64,000 nucleotides of DNA. Origin: Burkholderiales bacterium. Its GTDB lineage: Bacteria; Pseudomonadota; Gammaproteobacteria; Burkholderiales; Ga0077523. The stretch is taken from contig JAIEQG010000056.1 of NCBI GenBank assembly GCA_019747905.1, positions 48,169 through 112,168 on the forward strand, written 5' to 3'. How positions within the stretch are numbered: the first letter of the stretch is position 1; every line of letters begins with the position of its first letter. Under the pieces are notes generated by a model. That model did not search any database, was not told where the DNA came from, and was given only the letters and a program-made list of their open reading frames with translations. This document shows positions 46,320 to 55,524 of the stretch, one piece after another. The position numbers and the translations under genes are program-made.

Positions 46320-47615
46320 TCACGCGAGCTGCACCCGCTCCCCGAACGGCACCTCGCCCTGGCCCTTGACCAGCCAGAGCACGGGATACGTCGGCGGCCG
46401 CTCGGGAAACTCACCCATCGCATCGGTGAAATAGATCAGCAGGTCGGGCGTCAAACCGTCACGCTCGACCCAGTCGAACACGGGCGTGAAGCGCGTGCCG
46501 CCGCCGCCCCCGATGCCGCTCGGCAACACCACCTGCTCCCATGCGGAGAAGTTCCACGGCCCGTCCGCGGCCAGGCGTTCGTCGCACGCATGCACGGTGA
46601 GATGTGCGCTCACCTGCGCTTTCAACGCATCGAGTTCGGCCGCGAACTCGCCCAACTCCGTTTCGGTGATCGAGCCGCTGGTGTCGAGCACGGCCACCAG
46701 GCGGATGGAACCCTTCGCGAGGCGCGGCAGGAGCGCAACACCATCGCGACGCGGCGGCCGCTGGAACGTGTAGTCCTCCTGGGCGAGGGCGTAGACGTAG
46801 CGGGCCAGCAGCGCACGCCAGGGCAACGTCGGCTCGAGCAGGCGCTCCAGGCGACGCAACCACGATTCGCCGAGCCGTCCGGCCTCGCGCGCTGCTTGCG
46901 CCGCGGCTGCAAGACGGCTCTTCCACAACTGCTCGAGTGCCAGCGGATCGCCCATGCCCTCGACGTGCAGATCGCGTTGGCCGTCGGGGCGATGGCGACG
47001 CGCTTCGGACCCCGCGTCGTCCCACGCATCCTCGTGCGCCGCGGCGCCCGCCGTTCCACCCTCGCCTGCCGTCGGCGACGCCGCACGCGCACGGTGTCCG
47101 TCGCGCAGCCGCAGTTCGCCCAGGTATCCGGCCAGGCCGCCGTGATCGTCACGATCGAACGCGTGCCGATCGAAGCTGCGTTCCCCGGTCGTGTCGGGGA
47201 TCAGCGGATAGATCTCCTCGGCCGACAACCCCCGGAACATCGGGTCGAGCAACGCGCCGGCCGGCGGCACGAACCCGTCGTCGCGCAGCATGTGGTTGAC
47301 CGCATGATCGCAGGCCACGTCCCAGCGGCGCTTGATGCGATGGTCGCGCCGCGCGAAATGACCGAGCGCGCAATGCAGCGCCTCGTGCGCCAGCCAGAAC
47401 TGCAGGTCGGGGAAGGCGACGGCTTCCACGAACGCGGGATTGAAATGCACGCTGCGCGCATCGGTCGCCAGGGTTTCGCACCATTGCGGATCGCCGGCAC
47501 GGAAGCCGAGGTGCAACGACAGCGAACCGATGAACGGCCGTTCCAGCACGAGCCGGGCGCGCGCGGCGGCAAGCTTGGTGAAGGCGCGCGCCAGCAGGTC
47601 CGGCGATTCGCTCAC
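46320..47615 (-). CDS. VWA-like / DUF2201 putative metallopeptidase-like protein
   Basis: 431 residues from GTG 47615, overlapping the AAA ATPase stop by 4 nt (GTGA). N-terminal part has a zinc-peptidase-like HEALH motif (FWLAHEALHCALGHFARRDH), typical of DUF2201. The C-terminal VWA-like part begins with a MIDAS-type DTSGSITETELGEFAAELDA and includes TPVFDWVERDGLTPDLLIYF. This is the usual partner of a MoxR AAA ATPase: chaperone-like ATPase and metal-binding VWA protein acting on a shared client, often in metal-cofactor insertion. Client unknown here. Confidence 0.87.
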   Translation of the reverse strand: MSESPDLLARAFTKLAAARARLVLERPFIGSLSLHLGFRAGDPQWCETLATDARSVHFNPAFVEAVAFPDLQFWLAHEALHCALGHFARRDHRIKRRWDVACDHAVNHMLRDDGFVPPAGALLDPMFRGLSAEEIYPLIPDTTGERSFDRHAFDRDDHGGLAGYLGELRLRDGHRARAASPTAGEGGTAGAAAHEDAWDDAGSEARRHRPDGQRDLHVEGMGDPLALEQLWKSRLAAAAQAAREAGRLGESWLRRLERLLEPTLPWRALLARYVYALAQEDYTFQRPPRRDGVALLPRLAKGSIRLVAVLDTSGSITETELGEFAAELDALKAQVSAHLTVHACDERLAADGPWNFSAWEQVVLPSGIGGGGGTRFTPVFDWVERDGLTPDLLIYFTDAMGEFPERPPTYPVLWLVKGQGEVPFGERVQLA

Positions 47616-48667
47616 GCGCTGCCGCGATCGAACAGCACCAGTTCGCCGACGCTGTCCGCCCACTCGCTGAACTCCGGCACGTCGATGAGCGGCCGGCCCA
47701 CGCAACGCTGCATGTCGGTGACGAGCATCACGCCGAGCTCGCGTTGCGTGAACCCCCGTGCGTAGCGCAGGATGTTCGCGTACACCGTCGGCGCCTCCGG
47801 GGCCCGATCGGCCCGCAACGCCCGGCGCACCAGTGCCGCCGCCACCCCGTATTGCAGGTCGATCCCATCGGGCATGCGCTGCGATTCGCCGCGGACGATG
47901 GCGTCCACGTCGGGCATGCGTTCCATGTGGTCGATGAAGGCCTTCAGCTCCACGCCGGCGGCCTTGCCGACGCACGCCTGCAGTCCCTCCAGCAGCAAGG
48001 CGCCGTCGTCGCCGAATTTCTCGAGGGCGCGATGGGCATAGAACCATGTCCGCGGCGACGGAAACGCCACCGGCATGCGCGTCGGGTCGAAGTCGAACAG
48101 CAGTTCCGGGCGAAACCGCAGGAACGCGATGACCCGCGCATCCACGCCGGTGCGATGCGCCCAGGCGACCCAGTCGTCGAGATGGGGCTCCACTTCGTAG
48201 TGCGTGAACCGGTTGGCGAGCGGCGCCGGCATGGCATAGGTGACACCACGGTCGCCCTGCCGGTTGCCGGCCGCGAAGATCACCCACCCGTCCGGCACCG
48301 CATAGTCGGCGAGGCGCCGGTCGAGGATCAGCTGATAGGCGGCGGCGGTGACGGTCGGCGCCGCCGCGTTGATCTCGTCGAGGAACAGCACGCCGCGCGC
48401 GCCGTGCCGCGTTGCCGCCGGCAACATCGACGGCACGGACCATTCGACTCGGTCCCCGTCGCGAAACGGGATGCCCCGCAGATCGGTCGGCTCGAGCTGG
48501 GACAGGCGCAGGTCGATCAGCCCGACGCGGGCCTGGGCAGCAAGGTCGCGCACGATCTCGCTCTTGCCCACCCCGGGCGGGCCCCAAAGCATGACTGGCG
48601 TGTGTGCTCCCGCGACTGCGCTCCGGAATTCGCGTTCAAGGATGGCGGCGATGTGCGAGGGTCTCAT
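47612..48667 (-). CDS. MoxR-type AAA ATPase
   Basis: 351 residues from ATG 48667 (MRPSHIAAILEREFRSAVAG). Walker A MLWGPPGVGKSEIVRDLAAQ, Walker B RGVLFLDEINAAAPTVTAAA, sensor 1 VIFAAGNRQGD, and the sensor 2 region near SPRTWFYAHRALEKFGDD. It acts with the downstream VWA protein, to which it is translationally coupled. An upstream in-frame ATG at 48715 adds 16 residues of non-family character. Confidence 0.9.
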   Translation of the reverse strand: MRPSHIAAILEREFRSAVAGAHTPVMLWGPPGVGKSEIVRDLAAQARVGLIDLRLSQLEPTDLRGIPFRDGDRVEWSVPSMLPAATRHGARGVLFLDEINAAAPTVTAAAYQLILDRRLADYAVPDGWVIFAAGNRQGDRGVTYAMPAPLANRFTHYEVEPHLDDWVAWAHRTGVDARVIAFLRFRPELLFDFDPTRMPVAFPSPRTWFYAHRALEKFGDDGALLLEGLQACVGKAAGVELKAFIDHMERMPDVDAIVRGESQRMPDGIDLQYGVAAALVRRALRADRAPEAPTVYANILRYARGFTQRELGVMLVTDMQRCVGRPLIDVPEFSEWADSVGELVLFDRGSA

Positions 48668-48743
48668 CCGCCTGATTCTACCGGGCGTCGTCCGGGACAT
48701 CGAGGGCCCGGTCAACCTGCGACTGTGAACTGTCCGTTCACTA

Positions 48744-49553
48744 GGAGTGTCAACACTGTCTGATTACATCGGCGATCAGCGCAAAATGAATGAAGACGGT
48801 GAACATGACGTCGAGCTTGTTGAACCGGGAGAAGATTCGACGGAATCCTTTGAGCCGACGGAACAGCCGCTCGATTTCGTTACGCCGTTTGTACATCGCC
48901 TTGCTGTAGTGCTAAGTGGTGACCTGGTTGAGCTTTAGCGGCACCACGGGGGTGAAGCCCAGTTCGAGGACCAACTGGCGAGTGTCATTGCCCTCGTAGG
49001 CCCGATCCACGATCAGGTGCATGGGGCGATGCGGCCCACCCAAGCCGCTGAGCAGCTTTCGACCTTCCGGCGCATCGCGCGCCTGCCCCGGCGAGAGGCT
49101 GAAGGTTGTGGCAGTTCGAGCATTCGCGGCAAGCATGGGAACCGTGGTGGTCCCATCAGCCGCGGGACTTTCCGATCGATTGCGAACCGTTTTTTCTGCC
49201 GCCCCGGTACAGTCCGGAGTCCCCTTGACGATGGTGCTGGAGGCGCTGTCCAGCGCAACCGCTTCGATCCGGATGCGCACGATCCGAGCGGGATGAAATT
49301 TTTCAAGCACCCGGTTCAGCAGGCCCGTCTTGGACCAGCGGTTCATCCTCGTATGGACCGTGTGCCAATTGCCGAAGCGCTTGGGCACTCCGCGCCACTT
49401 GCGGCCATGCTCGGCCACCTACAGGATCGCGTTCAAAACCTTCAAGTTGGTCAGACGGACATTGCCTCGCTGGCGCGGAAGGCAATTCTCGATTTGCTCG
49501 TACCACGCTCGGGTGATTTCCATACCAGAACGGCAGTCGAGAAATCATCATGA
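48744..49553 (-). mobile_element. IS5-family insertion sequence, decayed and truncated at one end
   Basis: One end is near AGTGTCAACACTG (from 48747). The other end stops inside the 5' leader at GAGAAATCATC (49543-49553); the sister fragment at 50706-50833 continues past the same bases to GCCAGTGTCAACAC. So this copy has lost its last bases next to the AraC gene. It carries the transposase pseudogene 48750-49523. Segment 49440-49553 repeats at 50710-50822 with near 87 percent identity by eye. Confidence 0.75.
48750..49523 (-). pseudogene. IS5-family transposase with two in-frame amber stops
   Basis: Reads as one 257-codon frame from ATG 49523 (MEITRAWYEQIENCLPRQRG) to TGA 48750. TAG codons interrupt it after NLKVLNAIL (49419-49421) and after KLNQVTT (48909-48911 region). 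DDE residues are recognisable: Asp in AVALDSAS, Asp in HLIVDRAYEG, Glu in KRRNEIERLFRRLKGF. GKWRGVPKR-like and FGNWHTVHTRMNRWSKTGL are IS5-type. No frameshift is needed, only two nonsense changes. Inactive unless amber-suppressed. Separate short frames seen in the region are pieces of this gene. Confidence 0.85.
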
Positions 49554-49566
49554 GCGCGAACACGCT

Positions 49567-50160
49567 CTACGACATGCGCGCGAACTCGCTGGGTGACATG
49601 CCCGTCATACGCCGGAACGTGCGCGAGAAATGGCTCTGATCGAAGAAGCCGAGCGACAGGGCGATCGAGCAGATGGACTGGTCGTTCTGCGCGAGCAGTG
49701 TCTTCGCCCGTTCGATGCGCATGCGCAGGAGGTGATACATGGGGCTGGCGCCCATGCTCACGCGGAACAAGCGCGTGAAATGCGAGCGACTGACACAAGC
49801 GGCCCGCGCGATGTCGTCGAGGCTCACGTTATCGCCGATGTGGCGCTCCATGAACTCGAGGGCACGCACGCGAGCGCTGCGGGAAAGGCCGTTTGGTCGC
49901 GCGGACGACCTGCTGGATTGCCGGGCCTCGAAGGGCACTACGGCGTCGTGCCGCGGTTCAGGGTGGATGCGTCGACCCGGAAACGGCACGCCTTCGAGGG
50001 ACGTGGTGCCAGGGTGCTGAGCGAAGGACCGGGCAGGGGTAATGCCGAATCGCCCCTTGGTGTCCAACTCGGGGGCAGTCGCTACATCGAGCTCGGGCGG
50101 CGCTTCAGCGAGCAAGCCCCGCGGAATCGGCGGTCGGGTATCGCGGAGATCGAGGTTCAT
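49567..50160 (-). CDS. AraC family transcriptional regulator
   Basis: 197 residues. Residues about 95-195 form a full AraC/XylS DNA-binding domain: FMERHIGDNVSLDDIARAAC, VSRSHFTRLFRVSMGASPMY, and SICSIALSLGFFDQSHFSRT followed by FRRMTGMSPSEFARMS. The first 90 residues are proline/arginine rich without a recognisable effector domain. It lies between two IS remnants and next to a broken esterase gene, so it may have been carried or spared by rearrangement. The original target could have been the esterase. Confidence 0.82.
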   Translation of the reverse strand: MNLDLRDTRPPIPRGLLAEAPPELDVATAPELDTKGRFGITPARSFAQHPGTTSLEGVPFPGRRIHPEPRHDAVVPFEARQSSRSSARPNGLSRSARVRALEFMERHIGDNVSLDDIARAACVSRSHFTRLFRVSMGASPMYHLLRMRIERAKTLLAQNDQSICSIALSLGFFDQSHFSRTFRRMTGMSPSEFARMS

Positions 50161-50162
50161 GA

Positions 50163-50640
50163 TCAGGTCCTACGGGCGGAAGATGGACGATGAAGCCAGG
50201 TGGGGCGCCAATGCGCCGAGGCGCGGCGCAGCGTTGCGGTGGTCAACGCGATCGCGCTGCGCGCGCCGGATGAATCGGCAAGCGCGTTCCCGTTCAGCAT
50301 CGCGAGATCGTGGAGGGTGCCGAGCACGCGCACGGCGGAGACTGAGACTCCCGCTTGCACGAGGCGCGGCATACGGTTCACCCTCGTCGCGCAGCTCGTC
50401 GTTCTCGGCCGTGACGATCAACGCCGGCGGCAGATCGGCAAGTTGAGCAAGGGTTGCCTGCGGGGGTGCTGCGAGGCGATTCCTGAAGCGCGATTCCCCC
50501 GACAGGTATGCACCCCCGAACCACTTAACGGTGCTCTTCGTGCGCCTGCAGCCGTCGGCGTGCTTCTTGTAGGAGTGCGTTTCGAAACTCGCGTCGGTCA
50601 CCGGTACATCAATCTCTGGCGGCGCAGCGGCGGCCCGTTG
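50163..50640 (-). pseudogene. alpha/beta hydrolase (HSL-type esterase) C-terminal remnant, frameshifted
   Basis: On the minus strand, reading about 50627 to 50365 gives TDASFETHSYKKHADG, VKWFGGAYLSGE and LADLPPALIVTAENDELRDE, the acid-loop region of hormone-sensitive-lipase-family esterases. The match then continues in another frame (about 50370 to 50166) with AVRVLGTLHDLAMLNG, the catalytic-histidine region. The nucleophile half is missing; the 5' side is replaced by an IS fragment. So it is a truncated gene with at least one frameshift. Confidence 0.78.
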
Positions 50641-50705
50641 CGTTCCTTCGTCAGCAGAGCAACTGCGGCTGCCAGCGGTAATCCAACAATGTCCGCCTGT
50701 GTTCT

Positions 50706-50833
50706 CAGGACCTGCAAGTTGGTCAGGCGGACATTGCCTCGTTGGCGCGGAAGGCAATCCTCGATTTGCTCGTTTCGCGTCCGGGTGATTTCCATGCCGA
50801 TACGAGGCTCGAGAAATCATCGCCAGTGTCAAC
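50706..50833 (-). mobile_element. IS5-family fragment, 5' end of transposase
   Basis: Encodes MEITRTRNEQIEDCLPRQRG and NVRLTNLQVL from ATG 50795, the first 30 residues of the same transposase as at 48750-49523, then diverges. Its outer end runs to GCCAGTGTCAACACG (about 50822-50836), giving the terminal sequence missing from the other copy. Direct-repeat arrangement with the first copy suggests deletion or recombination between elements. Confidence 0.8.
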
Positions 50834-50843
50834 ACGACCCACT

Positions 50844-51104
50844 TCAAAGGCGGCATGAGAGTGATCCGCTTTGAAAAGGAGAAAAGTAGGGTACCTCACA
50901 GCCCCCTGGAGTCCCCGCGGTGTCCTCGAAGGTTCGATCGGGCTTGTTCGATTCGGGCTTGGATTTCCCCGCAGTCTGCCCGGTGCTGCGCCCCACCCCG
51001 TTGGAGTCTGGCCTGAGTTTGGCCCTGCCTTCATCGACCGAGTGTCCGGCAGAATGAAGCAGCACCAGACCCGCTGCTACCAGAGTGAAGATCAACCTGC
51101 GCAT
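50844..51104 (-). CDS. small secreted hypothetical protein, 86 aa
   Basis: ATG 51104 is preceded by AAAGGAGGTAAGT, a perfect Shine-Dalgarno. The product begins with a signal peptide (MRRLIFTLVAAGLVLLHSAG) and continues as a low-complexity, charged, probably disordered chain (KSKPESNKPDRTFEDTAGTP). Two cysteines lie near the C-terminus. No family recognised. The strong ribosome-binding site and export signal are the main reasons to call it. Confidence 0.6.
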   Translation of the reverse strand: MRRLIFTLVAAGLVLLHSAGHSVDEGRAKLRPDSNGVGRSTGQTAGKSKPESNKPDRTFEDTAGTPGGCEVPYFSPFQSGSLSCRL

Positions 51105-51269
51105 ACTTACCTCCTTTCTGCACCACCCGCCACCGCAGAGCAGTCGCCTGGCGGATAAAGAGCACCTCATTCAAATGCCGCGTACAGGCTAAGCCCCGGC
51201 GTACGGCAAGTCGTCAGCGAAACGTCCGTGTTTGGTCCGGATCGCCATCAGGCTGCGGAAGCGCAGCGG

Positions 51270-52409
51270 TCAGAATATCCAAGACAAGCTCAGCGTCCCG
51301 AAGTCAGGGGGCGCCCGCTCGGTTCGGAAGGTCTTGCTGAAATAGGTCCGGCCGAGGAAACCCACGAAATGGCCATGTCGCACGCAGACACCGAACGTCG
51401 TCATCCCGACGAAAGGCTCGGAGTCCACGGATCGGCTGTCCCTGAACAGGGTGCCGTCGAGCGGCAGGTAGTGGGCGACCCCGTAGCCGGCGAAGCCCCC
51501 GGAAAACGACACCGACCAACCGTCGACCGGCCCGACTCCGACCGTGGATGCTGTGTTGAGGCCTTGACGCAGCGCCGTTCCGCCCAGGGCATCCACGAGG
51601 TTCCAGCCGACTTCGCCGTACAGGCCGAGTCCGACTCCCGTGAAGTAGTTGCCGACGCCGGCGTTGGTCACGGGGATGATGCGCCACGAAGCTGATCGGG
51701 TCAGATCGCCGCGCGCGAGGAGGTACGAACCGGTGTATCCCACGTTGAGCACAGCTTCGTTCGGCAACTGCGTGTCCCAGCCCTTCGGCTCGTCCGAGCC
51801 GACCCGAGCGTGCACCCATTTCTGCGCAGGTTCGGCCTGCGCTGCCGGACCGACGACACCGACCTTCAGCTGCCACACATGGGTCCATCGCTCGCCCTTG
51901 GCATACAGGTTACTGTCGAGGTAGAGCACGCCCGAATAGGGCTGATCGTCGAGGGGCGGACTCGGTGTGCGGATGTCGTCGGGCGTATTCATCTCCTGGA
52001 CAGCCGACCACGCTGCGTATGTGCGGTAGCCTGGGTCCCCCACGAACGGCAGGAACGACCAGAACTTTGCCCAACGGCGCACCAAGCTGCGCTCGCCGTA
52101 GGTGTCTGTGGCGTCGGAAGCCCACGAAATGCCAACCCCGTTGGTGTAATTGTTGTCGGAGCCGGTGAACACGTCGTTCTCCAGGGTGAACGTCAAGGCG
52201 CCGTGGTGCGTACCACGCGTTTCTTCCGCCCAGGCCGCTGGGGCCGCGACCAGAACCGTCAGCAGGCAACACGACGAAATCGAGCGTGCAACCCCGGACT
52301 TCGAGACGGCTGAAAGTCCTTCGCGGAGCACCGGCAGCAGGCTCTCGCCGTCCGTGCGAACCGGCGCCTCACCCGGAACCGCCGGCAGATGAACCCCCGA
52401 TGATTTCAT
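51270..52409 (-). CDS. lpxR: LpxR-like outer-membrane lipid A deacylase
   Basis: 379 residues. LTFTLENDVFTGSDNNYTNG followed by VGISWASD is the N-terminal LpxR signature (Asn and Asp near the catalytic site), and the sequence alternates in beta-barrel fashion to a terminal LSWIF, an outer-membrane C-terminal Phe. The hydrophobic export signal is SSCCLLTVLVAAPAAWA; with ATG 52409 the N-region is long (about 40 residues), so a later GTG start is possible. Known members remove the 3'-acyloxyacyl chain of lipid A. The gene starts 10 nt after the RND pump gene, suggesting co-expression with it. Confidence 0.85.
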   Translation of the reverse strand: MKSSGVHLPAVPGEAPVRTDGESLLPVLREGLSAVSKSGVARSISSCCLLTVLVAAPAAWAEETRGTHHGALTFTLENDVFTGSDNNYTNGVGISWASDATDTYGERSLVRRWAKFWSFLPFVGDPGYRTYAAWSAVQEMNTPDDIRTPSPPLDDQPYSGVLYLDSNLYAKGERWTHVWQLKVGVVGPAAQAEPAQKWVHARVGSDEPKGWDTQLPNEAVLNVGYTGSYLLARGDLTRSASWRIIPVTNAGVGNYFTGVGLGLYGEVGWNLVDALGGTALRQGLNTASTVGVGPVDGWSVSFSGGFAGYGVAHYLPLDGTLFRDSRSVDSEPFVGMTTFGVCVRHGHFVGFLGRTYFSKTFRTERAPPDFGTLSLSWIF

Positions 52410-52419
52410 CGCCCCGTCC

Positions 52420-55400
52420 TCAGTTGGCAATTGCCGGTTCGCCGGCGGGCGCCGGAGCCGCATCGGGTGCGGTGGTACGGTTGATCCTGAACCACGCCGC
52501 GTACAGTGCCGGCAGGAAGAAGATCGTCAGGAAGGTCGCCACCGTAAGACCGCCCATGATGGCGATGGCCATGGGACCCCAGAAGATGCTGCGGGTCAGC
52601 GGGATCATCGCCAGCACCGTCGCCGTCGCGGTGAGTACCACCGGGCGGGTTCGATGGACGGCGGCCTCGACGACCGCATTCCAGGGGTCGGCTCCGGCAT
52701 CCATCTCCGCCTGGATCTGGTCGATGAGAATGACGGAATTGCGCATGATCATGCCGCTCAGGGCGATCACCCCGAGGATGGCCACGAAGCCGAGTGGCGC
52801 CTGGGCGACCAGCAGTGCGAGCACCACGCCGATCAACCCGAGCGGCGCGGTCAGGAACACCATGGCCATGCGCGAGAAGCTCTGCAGCTGCAGCATCAGG
52901 ATCAGCAGCACCGTCACGATCATCACCGGCGCCACGGCGGCGAGTGCCTTGTTGGCCTTGTCGCTCTCCTCCACCGCTCCCCCCACGTCGATACGGTAGC
53001 CGGCCGGGAGCTTCGCCTCGATGTCCTTCAGCTTCGGACGGAGCTCCTGGGTCACCGAGACAGCCTGCTCGCCGTCCTTGACGTCCGCACGCACCGTGAT
53101 CGCCATGTCGCGGTTGCGCCGCCACAGCACCGGCTCCTCGAGTTCGGTCCGCACGCGCGCCACCTGGGACAGCGGCACTACCGTACCCTGGCGCGTGAAG
53201 AGATTGATGTCCTTGAGGCTGTCCAGGTCCAGGCGTTCGGAAGGTTCTGCACGCGCGACGATGTCGATCAAGTCCTCGTGCTCGCGCAGCTGCGACACCG
53301 TGGCACCGTTCATCACTGTCTGGGTAACCAGCGCGACGTCGCCTGGCGCCAGACCCAGGGCGCGTGCCTTGTCCTGGTCGAGGTCCAGCTTGAGCGTTCG
53401 CACCGGATCGTTCCAGTCCAGTTGGACATCGCGCACTTTGGGACTCGACGCCACGACGCGCTCGACCTCGCGCGCTATCGCGCGCACCTTCTGCGTGTCG
53501 GCTCCGACCACCCGGAACTGCACGGGGAAGCCCACCGGCGGACCCAGTTCGAGGCGGGAGAGTCGCACCCACGCCTCGGGAAACTGCTGGTCGACGCTCG
53601 CCATGAGGCGCGCACGCAACCGCTCGCGCGCTTCCATGTCCTGCGTCATCACCACGAACTGCGCGTAGCCCGGATTCGGGAGTTCCGGATTGAGGGAAAG
53701 GTAGAAGCGCGGCGACCCGGCGCCGGTGTATGCGGTGAAGAACCTCACGTCGGGGTCCCCCTTGAGCAGCGCCTCCATCTTCTTCACTTGCTCCGTCGTG
53801 GCGGCGAAGGAAGCCCCTTCCTTCAGGCGCAGATCGACGATGAGCTCCGGCCTCGTGCTCGACGGGAAGAACTGCTGCGGCACGAGCTTCATGCCGGGCA
53901 GCGCGAGACCCAGCGCCGCGGCGGTGGCGCCGATGACCCACCAGCGCCGGTCGATGGCGAACCGGATGCAGCTGCGCAGCCTGCGATAGAACGGGGTCTC
54001 GTAGGGATCGGCGTGCGCCCCGGGCTGATGATGCTTGGCGAAGTCCGGCAACAGCTTGACGGCGAGATAGGGCGTGAACAGACCTGACACGACCCAGGAG
54101 AAAAGCACCGCCGTGCCGACGATCCAGAAGATGCCCCCAGCATACTCACCGGTGGATGACCGCGCGAAGCCGATCGGCATGAAGGCCGCCACTGTGATCA
54201 GCGCCCCGGTGATCCGGGGCATCGCGGTCGCCTGGTACGAGAAGGCGGCCGCCTTGACGCGGTCCCAGCCCTGCTCCATCTTCACGACCATCATCTCCAC
54301 GGCGATGATCCCGTCGTCGACGAGCAGGCCCAGCGCGATGATGAGCGAACCGAGCGAGATGCGCTCCAGGTTCCACCCCATCGCCAGCATGACGATGGCG
54401 ACCGCGCCGAGCACGATGGGCACGGACAGACCCACCACGATGCCAGTGCGCCAGCCGAGGCTGATGAGACATACGACGAGCACGATGGCCAGGGCTTCGA
54501 GCAGCGAGCGTTCGAACTCCCAGATCGACTCGCTCACCGTGGTGGGCTGGTCGGCGACCCGCTCGAGCTCCACGCCGTAAGGCAGTTCCGTCTGGATCCC
54601 GGCCACTTCCTTTTCGATCGCCTTGCCCAGATCCACCACGTTGCCGTCGTCGGTCATCACGATGCCGAGCATCAGCACCTGCTGGCCGTTGTGCCGCACG
54701 GTGTAGGTCGGCGGATCCTCGAAGCCGCGCGTCACGGTGGTGAAGTCACCCAGCTTGATGGTGCGCCCACCCGCGGTTACCGGAACATTCCGGATGTCCT
54801 CCTCGCTCGCGAACTGACCGCTCACGCGTACCAGAACACGGTCGCCCGAGGTGTCGATGGAGCCGGCCGCATACACGCTGTTCTGGTTACGGAGGCTCTC
54901 GGCTATCGCCAGCGGCGTGATGCCGAGGGCGGCCAGCCGCTGGTGCGAGAACTCGATGTAGACCTTCTTCGCCTGCTTGCCGTAGATGTCGACCTTCTTG
55001 ACCATCGGTACGCGCAGCAGGCGCCGCTTCACAAGCTCGGCCTGATCGGAGAGCTCCGCCTGGTCGACGCCATCGCCTTTGACGGCGTACATGAGGGCCG
55101 ATACGTCACCGTACTCGTCGTTGAAGATCGGGCCGACGACGCCTTCGGGCAGTTCGAGCTTGATGTCGCCGAACTTCTTCCTCGCCTGATACCACGCTTC
55201 GCGTTGGTCCTGCTTCGACGTGCCGTCGTGGACGCTGAGGGTCATGCCGCCGTACCCCTGCCGCGCGAAGGTCTTGACCTTGTCGAAGTGATCGAGCTGC
55301 TCGAACTTCTTTTCCATGCGGTTGAGCACTTCGTCCTGGATCTGCTGGGCCGAGGCCCCGGGCCACAGGACCATGACGGTCATGGAAGGCACAGAGAAGT

Positions 55401-55524
55401 TCGGGTCTTCGAGCTGCCCGAGCCGGGTGAAGCCCAGCATGCCGCCCACGCCGATCACGAGGATGAGGAACAGCACGACGGCGCGATGGTTGAGCGCCCA
55501 TTCGGTCAGATTGAACGATTTCAT
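52420..55524 (-). CDS. RND efflux pump inner-membrane transporter (HAE1/AcrB family)
   Basis: 1034 residues, full RND length. Starts MKSFNLTEWALNHRAVVLFL; the first periplasmic porter region includes TVMVLWPGASAQQIQDEVLN. TM4 contains the proton-relay pair LGLLVDDGIIAVEMM, and GLIGVVLALLVAQAPLGFVA plus MRNSVILIDQIQAEMDAGAD are C-terminal RND hallmarks. Proton antiporter forming a trimer with adaptor and outer-membrane factor. Begins in ATGA overlap with the adaptor gene. Sequence type is closer to MexK/TriC-like HAE1 pumps than to metal pumps; substrate not predictable. Confidence 0.93.
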   Translation of the reverse strand: MKSFNLTEWALNHRAVVLFLILVIGVGGMLGFTRLGQLEDPNFSVPSMTVMVLWPGASAQQIQDEVLNRMEKKFEQLDHFDKVKTFARQGYGGMTLSVHDGTSKQDQREAWYQARKKFGDIKLELPEGVVGPIFNDEYGDVSALMYAVKGDGVDQAELSDQAELVKRRLLRVPMVKKVDIYGKQAKKVYIEFSHQRLAALGITPLAIAESLRNQNSVYAAGSIDTSGDRVLVRVSGQFASEEDIRNVPVTAGGRTIKLGDFTTVTRGFEDPPTYTVRHNGQQVLMLGIVMTDDGNVVDLGKAIEKEVAGIQTELPYGVELERVADQPTTVSESIWEFERSLLEALAIVLVVCLISLGWRTGIVVGLSVPIVLGAVAIVMLAMGWNLERISLGSLIIALGLLVDDGIIAVEMMVVKMEQGWDRVKAAAFSYQATAMPRITGALITVAAFMPIGFARSSTGEYAGGIFWIVGTAVLFSWVVSGLFTPYLAVKLLPDFAKHHQPGAHADPYETPFYRRLRSCIRFAIDRRWWVIGATAAALGLALPGMKLVPQQFFPSSTRPELIVDLRLKEGASFAATTEQVKKMEALLKGDPDVRFFTAYTGAGSPRFYLSLNPELPNPGYAQFVVMTQDMEARERLRARLMASVDQQFPEAWVRLSRLELGPPVGFPVQFRVVGADTQKVRAIAREVERVVASSPKVRDVQLDWNDPVRTLKLDLDQDKARALGLAPGDVALVTQTVMNGATVSQLREHEDLIDIVARAEPSERLDLDSLKDINLFTRQGTVVPLSQVARVRTELEEPVLWRRNRDMAITVRADVKDGEQAVSVTQELRPKLKDIEAKLPAGYRIDVGGAVEESDKANKALAAVAPVMIVTVLLILMLQLQSFSRMAMVFLTAPLGLIGVVLALLVAQAPLGFVAILGVIALSGMIMRNSVILIDQIQAEMDAGADPWNAVVEAAVHRTRPVVLTATATVLAMIPLTRSIFWGPMAIAIMGGLTVATFLTIFFLPALYAAWFRINRTTAPDAAPAPAGEPAIAN

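Noticed and set aside
48747..48938. 63-codon plus-strand frame
   Set aside because: Antisense to the C-terminal part of the IS5 transposase, which explains the region.
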